In this document: piece after piece, positions 58,641 to 64,000 of the stretch | Position numbering within the stretch: the stretch's first letter is position 1 | Layout of the letters: each line of letters opens with the position of its first letter | From: Zoogloea sp021286885 | GTDB taxonomy: Bacteria > Pseudomonadota > Gammaproteobacteria > Burkholderiales > Rhodocyclaceae | Strand: one strand, 5' to 3' | NCBI RefSeq assembly: GCF_041915215.1 | Contig: NZ_JAYSBV010000004.1 | Length of the DNA: 64,000 nt | Position numbers and translations under genes: made by a program | Notes under the pieces: generated by a model | Databases searched by the model: none | The model's input: only the letters and a program-made list of their open reading frames with translations | What the model was told of the DNA's origin: nothing

Positions 58641-59529
58641 GGGCGTCCACCCTTTCGTAAACCGTGCGGCCAATCGAACGGAAAATATCTGCCGCATGTA
58701 AAAAGCTTTCGGAATGGCCGGCAAACAACAATCCGTCCTGCTTCAGCAGCGGAAAGAAACGCTTCAGAATGGTGTACTGGGTGGGCTTATCGAAGTAAAT
58801 CATCACATTCCGACAGAACATGATGTCAAACGGCCCCTGAATCGGCCAGGTTTTGTCCAGCAGGTTGAGCCGCCGAAAATCGATCAACTGCTGCAGCTCA
58901 GGCCGAACCCGCACCAAGCCTTGCTGAGCCCCCGTGCCTTTCAGAAAATAGCGTTGCACTCGCTCCCGGGGCAGGCGCTCCACCCGGTCAATCCCATACA
59001 CCCCCTTGCGCGCCGTTTCCAGCACATTGGTATCGATATCCGAAGCTATGATCTGCACCGGCGGGTTCAAGGTATTGAAGGCCTCGCATGCCGTAATCGC
59101 CAGGCTATAGGGCTCCTCCCCTGTGGACGAGGCGCTGCACCAGATGCGAATGGGCCCTTTGCTGCCCAGGGTTTTGAGACGCTGGGTCAAAATATCAAAG
59201 TGGTGGGCCTCCCGGAAAAAGGAGGTCAGATTGGTTGTGAGACTATTGACGAAAGTCTCCCACTCCTCTGGCTCTTTCAGCGCCCGATCCAGATATGCAG
59301 CAAATGTTTTATCCCCCCGCGCACGCAATCGACGCGCCAGCCGGCTGTACACCATGTCCTGCTTGAGCGGAGAAAGGGAAATGCCAGCGTGCTCATAAAT
59401 CAACTGACGCACACGCTCAAAATCCTCACTGGAGAAAGAGAACTCCCGCTCTGCACTCACGTTGCCACTGCCACTCACGCTGGCGGTGGACGGGGGCACG
59501 CGCCCCGTTGTCGTCACTTTGGAATTCAT
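58630..59529 (-). CDS. cheR: Receptor methyltransferase CheR
   Basis: From ATG 59529 (MNSKVTTTGRVPPS) a 299-residue SAM-dependent methylase. The N-terminal helical domain (DFERVRQLIYEHAGISLSPLKQDMVYSRLARRLR) and the SAM pocket (IRIWCSASSTGEEPYSLAI; IIASDIDTNVLETARKGVYG; FDIMFCRNVMIYFD) are complete. It lies 11 bases after a chemoreceptor gene. Confidence 0.96.
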   Translation of the reverse strand: MNSKVTTTGRVPPSTASVSGSGNVSAEREFSFSSEDFERVRQLIYEHAGISLSPLKQDMVYSRLARRLRARGDKTFAAYLDRALKEPEEWETFVNSLTTNLTSFFREAHHFDILTQRLKTLGSKGPIRIWCSASSTGEEPYSLAITACEAFNTLNPPVQIIASDIDTNVLETARKGVYGIDRVERLPRERVQRYFLKGTGAQQGLVRVRPELQQLIDFRRLNLLDKTWPIQGPFDIMFCRNVMIYFDKPTQYTILKRFFPLLKQDGLLFAGHSESFLHAADIFRSIGRTVYERVDAHAR

Positions 59530-59540
59530 GCCGTGCTCCC

Positions 59541-62420
59541 TCAGAATTCTTCCCACTCACCTTCGCCATCCATCCGCTTGGCCCCACCCTTGACCTTGGG
59601 CAAGGGGCTGCTCGGGCGCGGGGCCGGTGCCCGGGGGCTTGCATGGGCGGCACTGGTGGTTTCCAGGGCACGCACCGGGGATGCCTGACGCACCGCTCCA
59701 GCCCCCGCCTGGAGCCGGAATACCGATACCGCCTGCACCAGATTGCGGGATTGATCCTCCAGGCTCTCGGCCGCCGCTGCAGCCTCTTCGACCAGCGCCG
59801 CGTTTTGCTGGGTCACTTCGTCCATCTGACTCACCGCCTGGGTCACCTGCTCAATACCGCTGCTCTGCTCCTGGCTCGCCTCCGAAATCCCCGTCACCAG
59901 CACCGAAAGCTTCTGGAAGTTCGTCACCACCTCTTCCATCGTCTGCCCTGCCTCATTCACCAGCCGGGCACCGTCATCCACCTTATCGACACTATCGGCA
60001 ATCAGTGCCTTGATTTCCCGGGCCGCCTGGGCGCTACGCTGGGCCAGGCTGCGCACCTCGCTCGCCACCACCGCAAAACCACGCCCCTGCTCCCCGGCCC
60101 GCGCCGCCTCCACCGCCGCATTGAGCGCCAGAATATTGGTCTGGAAGGCAATCGAGTCGATCACTCCGATAATGTCGGCAATCTTGCGGGCGCTTTCCTG
60201 AATCGCGCCCATGGTTTCCACCACCCGGCTCACCATCGCGCCGCCCTGCTCCGCCACCTGATTGCTCGACCCCGCCAGATCCCGTGCTTCCCGGGCGTTG
60301 TCGGCGTTCTGCTTCACCGTGGCGTTCAGCTCCTCCATGGAACTGGCGGTTTCTTCCAGGCTGCTCGCCTGTTCTTCGGTACGCGATGAAAGATCCGAAT
60401 TCCCGGCCGCAATCTCCTTGGCTGCCGTGTTGATCGCCTCGGAAGCTTCTTTAATTTGGCCCACCACTTCCCGCAGCCGCTCCACCGTGGTGTTGGTGTC
60501 GTCCTTCAATTGGCCGAACAGGCCGCCGTAATCGGCTTCGATCTTTTCGGTCAGGTCGCCCCGGGCAATGGCATTGAGCACCCGGGCCAAGTCGTTGAGG
60601 CTGGCAGAAATGCCCCCCATCAGGCGATTGACCCCTTCGGACAAATCCCGGAAGAAGCCCACGCGCCCTTCGGTCGTCAGGCGGGCAGCAAAATCACCTT
60701 CTGCAGCAGCGGCCACAATGGCCTGCACTTCTTTTTCAGCAGATATTTCATCCGTCCTATCTCGCCACTCGCCTACCGTCCCCAAACGCTCGCCGCGCTC
60801 GCCCACAATCGGGCAGCTCACGCCATCAAACACCCGCTCACCCAGTTGCAGACGGGCCCGACTCGCCTGGGTTTGCACCGCCATTTGCTGCTGGGCCTGG
60901 GCTTTATCGGGAAAGTACTCGGCAATTCGGCTGCCCACAAAACTGCCCACAGCAAAGCCCGGAATCTGCCGCGCCAAGCCGGCCTCTACACCGCCCAGGG
61001 TTTTCAGCAGGGCCGGATTGGCATAAATCACCACACCATCGGCGCCAGCAATCCACACATTGGTTTCCACGCTGTCCAGACCGGCCTTGATGCGGGCCAT
61101 TTCCTCTCCGGCCAAACGGGCAGCAGCCACGTCATAGCCAAGCCGCGTCTGCATGGACTCCAGCCCATCCAGCACCTGCCCCATTTCGTCCCGACGCCCG
61201 AGGGCGATCGGGTGGCGGAAATTACCTTGTGCAATCTGTCTGAAAGCCTCCTGGGCCAAATTAGCCGGCCCCACAATGCGGCGCACCAGCCAGATACTCA
61301 GGACAAGCGCCAAACCAATGGCCAAGGCCAGGCCAGCCACCGTCTGTTGCAAGGTCAACTGATACTGGCTTGCAGCTTCCTCGCGCAGCAAATCCGCACG
61401 CCGGAACTGATACTCCCTCAGCTTGACCACCGCCTCATGGAGCTGTCCATAGCGTTCATCCAGCGTTGCGAGCATGCCGGAACGCACCACATCCTCATAA
61501 CGCCCGGCCTGAATGGCCTCCCGAAAGGGCTGAAAACCTTCTACAAACAAGGCGGTATTACGCTGCTCCAGCGCTGTGAACAAAACCTTCTGCTCTTCGG
61601 TAATTACCGTGGTGCGATAAAGATCCAGCACCTTGGCAATCTCACCCCGCAACTTTTCGATTTGATCCAGATGCATGCCCACCCCATGGGCGTGGGTTTT
61701 GGCGATGGGATTGTCCGGGGCATGCTGCAAGGCCTGCAGACTGGCATAGCGGGCATCGGCCAGATAACCGGTGATTTCTCCCAGCTCAGCCATGGGCTTC
61801 AAGCGCCGGTTATAGAACACATCCAGTTGCTCATCGGCCTGATGCAGCTTGTGCACGCCCAGGCCCCCTTGCACCATCACAATCACGATGAGTGCGAGCA
61901 TGGAGCCCCCCAGCGCGGTTTTGAGGCTCAAGCGCTCCATGCGCCGGCGCACGAGGCCCGAAAGCCCTGCCTTGAACACCTGCCCGTTATGAATCATCAG
62001 GCCCTTGGCCTTCCCTTCACGGAACAGGGCATAAGCTGCTTCTGCTGCCCGGATTTTTTCCACAGCCGCCTTACGCCGCACCGACATGTAGCCGACGACC
62101 TGCCCGTGCTCGAGAATAGGAGTGGCATGGGCCTCGACCCAGTAATAGTCCCCATTCTTGCAGCGATTCTTCACATACCCCACCCAAGGCCGTCCGGCCT
62201 TGAGTGCCAGCCACATATCGGCAAAGGCCTCCGAAGGCATATCCGGGTGACGCACGATGTTGTGGGGGCGGCCGATCAGCTCATCTTCGGCAAAGCCGCT
62301 GATTTCCAGGAAATCCCGGTTGATATAGGTAATCTGGCCCTTCAGGTCGGTCTTGGAGACGATCAGGGTGTTTTCTCCCAGCTCCACTTCGTGCTGGGTC
62401 ACAGGCATATTGATCTTCAT
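59541..62420 (-). CDS. Aer-like chemoreceptor with two PAS domains
   Basis: The 959-residue receptor starts with a PAS domain of aerotaxis type (GQITYINRDFLEISGFAEDELIG; RHPDMPSEAFADMWLALKAG; RPWVGYVKNRCKNGDYYWV). Then come a membrane helix (LALIVIVMVQGGLGVHKL), a periplasmic four-helix domain, a second helix (TVAGLALAIGLALVLSIWLV), HAMP, a second PAS (VETNVWIAGADGVVIYANPALLKTLGG) and a signalling domain. The last part, bases 59703-60588, is nearly identical to the next receptor gene upstream. Confidence 0.93.
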   Translation of the reverse strand: MKINMPVTQHEVELGENTLIVSKTDLKGQITYINRDFLEISGFAEDELIGRPHNIVRHPDMPSEAFADMWLALKAGRPWVGYVKNRCKNGDYYWVEAHATPILEHGQVVGYMSVRRKAAVEKIRAAEAAYALFREGKAKGLMIHNGQVFKAGLSGLVRRRMERLSLKTALGGSMLALIVIVMVQGGLGVHKLHQADEQLDVFYNRRLKPMAELGEITGYLADARYASLQALQHAPDNPIAKTHAHGVGMHLDQIEKLRGEIAKVLDLYRTTVITEEQKVLFTALEQRNTALFVEGFQPFREAIQAGRYEDVVRSGMLATLDERYGQLHEAVVKLREYQFRRADLLREEAASQYQLTLQQTVAGLALAIGLALVLSIWLVRRIVGPANLAQEAFRQIAQGNFRHPIALGRRDEMGQVLDGLESMQTRLGYDVAAARLAGEEMARIKAGLDSVETNVWIAGADGVVIYANPALLKTLGGVEAGLARQIPGFAVGSFVGSRIAEYFPDKAQAQQQMAVQTQASRARLQLGERVFDGVSCPIVGERGERLGTVGEWRDRTDEISAEKEVQAIVAAAAEGDFAARLTTEGRVGFFRDLSEGVNRLMGGISASLNDLARVLNAIARGDLTEKIEADYGGLFGQLKDDTNTTVERLREVVGQIKEASEAINTAAKEIAAGNSDLSSRTEEQASSLEETASSMEELNATVKQNADNAREARDLAGSSNQVAEQGGAMVSRVVETMGAIQESARKIADIIGVIDSIAFQTNILALNAAVEAARAGEQGRGFAVVASEVRSLAQRSAQAAREIKALIADSVDKVDDGARLVNEAGQTMEEVVTNFQKLSVLVTGISEASQEQSSGIEQVTQAVSQMDEVTQQNAALVEEAAAAAESLEDQSRNLVQAVSVFRLQAGAGAVRQASPVRALETTSAAHASPRAPAPRPSSPLPKVKGGAKRMDGEGEWEEF
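59703..60588. repeat. Near-identical chemoreceptor segment, copy 1
   Basis: Bases here match 62613-63498 at a fixed offset of 2910 with no gaps and about 17 substitutions by eye (about 98% identity). It codes for the signalling domain from DLARVLNAIARGDLTEKI to VQAVSVFRLQAG. Most changes are silent. Confidence 0.9.
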
Positions 62421-62510
62421 GGAGTCCAGTTCCTGGCTATCTGGCGGCAGCAGCCACCACGTTGGGCAATTTATTTACACACTCGGGCCATGCTTCAGAA
62501 TTTCAGCGCA

Positions 62511-64000
62511 TCAGAACTCGGCCCAGGCATCAGACGTTTTACGGGATGCGGCACCCCGTGCCGTTGGAGCTTTGCTGGGAGACGAAACAGATTTGTGGCC
62601 CGTGGGAATACCCCCCGCCTGGAGCCGGAACACCGACACCGCCTGCACCAGATTGCGGGATTGATCCTCCAGGCTCTCGGCCGCCGCTGCAGCCTCTTCA
62701 ACCAGCGCCGCGTTTTGCTGGGTCACTTCGTCCATCTGGCTCACCGCCTGGGTCACCTGCTCAATCCCGCTGCTCTGCTCCTGGCTCGCCTCCGAAATCC
62801 CCGTCACCAGCACCGAAAGCTTCTGGAAGTTCGTCACCACCTCTTCCATCGTCTGCCCTGCCTCATTCACCAGCCGGGCACCGTCATCCACCTTATCGAC
62901 ACTATCGGCAATCAGTGCCTTGATTTCCCGAGCCGCCTGGGCGCTACGCTGGGCCAGGCTGCGCACCTCGCTCGCCACCACCGCAAAACCGCGCCCCTGC
63001 TCCCCGGCCCGCGCTGCCTCCACCGCCGCATTGAGCGCCAGAATATTGGTCTGGAAGGCAATCGAGTCGATCACCCCGATAATGTCGGCAATCTTGCGGG
63101 CACTTTCCTGAATCGCGCCCATGGTTTCCACCACCCGGCTCACCATCGCGCCGCCCTGCTCCGCCACCTGATTGCTCGACCCCGCCAGATCCCGTGCTTC
63201 CCGGGCGTTATCAGCGTTCTGCTTCACCGTGGCGTTCAGCTCCTCCATGGAACTGGCGGTTTCTTCCAGGCTGCTCGCCTGTTCTTCGGTACGCGATGAA
63301 AGATCCGAATTCCCGGCCGCAATCTCCTTGGCCGCCGTGTTGATCGCCTCGGAAGCTTCTTTAATTTGGCCCACCACTTCCCGCAGCCGCTCCACCGTGG
63401 TGTTGGTGTCGTCCTTCAATTGACCGAACAGGCCGCCGTAATCGGCCTCGATCTTTTCGGTCAGGTCGCCCCGGGCAATGGCGTTGAGCACCCGGGCCAG
63501 ATCATCAAGGCTGACCGAAACCGTATCCATCAAGCGATTGATGCCCGTTGCCAATGTGACGAAAAAGCCCTGCTTGCCTTCCATACCGAGGCGACGAGAA
63601 AAGTCGCCGGCAACGGCCGCCTGGAGCAACTCTTCCAGCTCATGCTCCGAGCGCCGCTCCAGGGTGCAATCCACCCACTCCACCACGGTGCCCAAGCGCT
63701 GCCCCTGGGGATTAAGAACCGGGTTGGCAATCAAGCCAAAGTGCCTGCCGCCGACCTGAATGGCGGTGCGATACACCCCGGTCAGGCGGGCCAGCATATT
63801 GCGTTGATGGGCCGGGTTCTTGTGGAAATCGTCAAACGAGCGCCCCAGCAGCCCCTGAACGCTGAAACTCGGTAGCGCTTTGCGCAAATCGGCTTCGGCG
63901 CTGCGCAGCATGGCCAGCACCGCCTCGTTGCAATAGACGATGCGCCCATCATTATCGGCCAGCATGATGTTGGTCGTTGTTTTGTCGAGGGCGTTACGGA
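62511..64000 (-). CDS. PAS-containing chemoreceptor, 5' end outside window
   Basis: The frame is open to the window edge; beyond the apparent start at 63965 it continues upstream as RNALDKTTTNI, so the start lies outside. The visible part has a PAS domain (LADNDGRIVYCNEAVLAML; LLGRSFDDFHKNPAHQRNML; GGRHFGLIANPVLNPQGQRL) and a signalling domain nearly identical to that of the downstream receptor. The C terminus ends ASRKTSDAWAEF, which resembles WxxxF pentapeptide-like tethers used by CheR/CheB. No membrane segment is seen within the window. Confidence 0.92.
   Translation of the reverse strand, partial: RNALDKTTTNIMLADNDGRIVYCNEAVLAMLRSAEADLRKALPSFSVQGLLGRSFDDFHKNPAHQRNMLARLTGVYRTAIQVGGRHFGLIANPVLNPQGQRLGTVVEWVDCTLERRSEHELEELLQAAVAGDFSRRLGMEGKQGFFVTLATGINRLMDTVSVSLDDLARVLNAIARGDLTEKIEADYGGLFGQLKDDTNTTVERLREVVGQIKEASEAINTAAKEIAAGNSDLSSRTEEQASSLEETASSMEELNATVKQNADNAREARDLAGSSNQVAEQGGAMVSRVVETMGAIQESARKIADIIGVIDSIAFQTNILALNAAVEAARAGEQGRGFAVVASEVRSLAQRSAQAAREIKALIADSVDKVDDGARLVNEAGQTMEEVVTNFQKLSVLVTGISEASQEQSSGIEQVTQAVSQMDEVTQQNAALVEEAAAAAESLEDQSRNLVQAVSVFRLQAGGIPTGHKSVSSPSKAPTARGAASRKTSDAWAEF
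62613..63498. repeat. Near-identical chemoreceptor segment, copy 2
   Basis: The partner of 59703-60588, same orientation, offset 2910. The sharp edges at both ends and the different PAS parts suggest gene conversion between neighbouring receptors or domain-wise duplication. Confidence 0.9.

Noticed and set aside
60456..63299. 947-codon plus-strand frame opposite the chemoreceptors
   Set aside because: Very long, but it runs antisense to intact receptor genes and is His/Gln/Leu-rich without domains.

Overview
The window looks like a high-GC betaproteobacterial chromosome, probably of the Rhodocyclales type (judged from gene content and order, not from a search). A motility and chemotaxis locus on the minus strand has been split by a complete Mu-like prophage. 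No tRNA, rRNA or CRISPR array was seen.

Host left flank (1-3334): the 3' part of an outer-membrane porin gene (+), then on the minus strand a LysE/RhtB exporter, an AraC-family regulator and the C-terminal half of the flagellar stator gene motD.

Prophage (3335-40693, 37,359 bp): a transposable, contractile-tailed phage of the BcepMu/Mu kind. It starts TG and ends CA, and is flanked by a perfect 6-bp duplication (GACGCT at 3329-3334 and 40694-40699). The N-terminal half of motD lies beyond the right end; joining the halves through one copy of the duplication restores an open motD of about 282 codons. The leftward early operon (11755-3474) holds regulators, transposase A, the transposition ATPase B, HU, GemA and, last, a Mor-type activator. 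The control region (11756-12948) has a Ner/Cro-like gene facing a repressor, with a palindromic operator inside a near-consensus early promoter. Next come three adjacent genes (12549-14041) whose proteins share a VAGRDI-N motif, one with a RHIM-like core, then a secreted protein. Rightward late genes follow: lysis (holin, transglycosylase, Rz/Rz1), terminase/portal, protease/scaffold and capsid (with a small Acb2/Tad1-like protein), contractile tail, baseplate, fibre, a permuted papain-like peptidase and an adenine methylase. A 19-bp element, TAAA-N5-TTAA-N4-CC, sits ahead of four late blocks (14616, 22401, 28483, 34708) and is a candidate late-activator site.

Host right flank (40694-64000, all minus): motD N-terminus, motC, fliA, a FleN-like gene, flhF, flhA, flhB, a DUF3135-like gene, cheA, cheZ, cheY, two cheV genes, a chemoreceptor, a STAS-domain gene, cheB, cheD, cheR and two further chemoreceptors, the last running off the window. 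fliA (sigma-28) carries an in-frame TAG at 42341-42343. Sigma-28-like promoters precede the cheV operon, the DUF3135-like gene and one chemoreceptor. As read, the strain has lost motD to the phage and full-length FliA to a nonsense codon, so a motility defect is predicted unless the TAG is suppressed, misread or a sequencing error.
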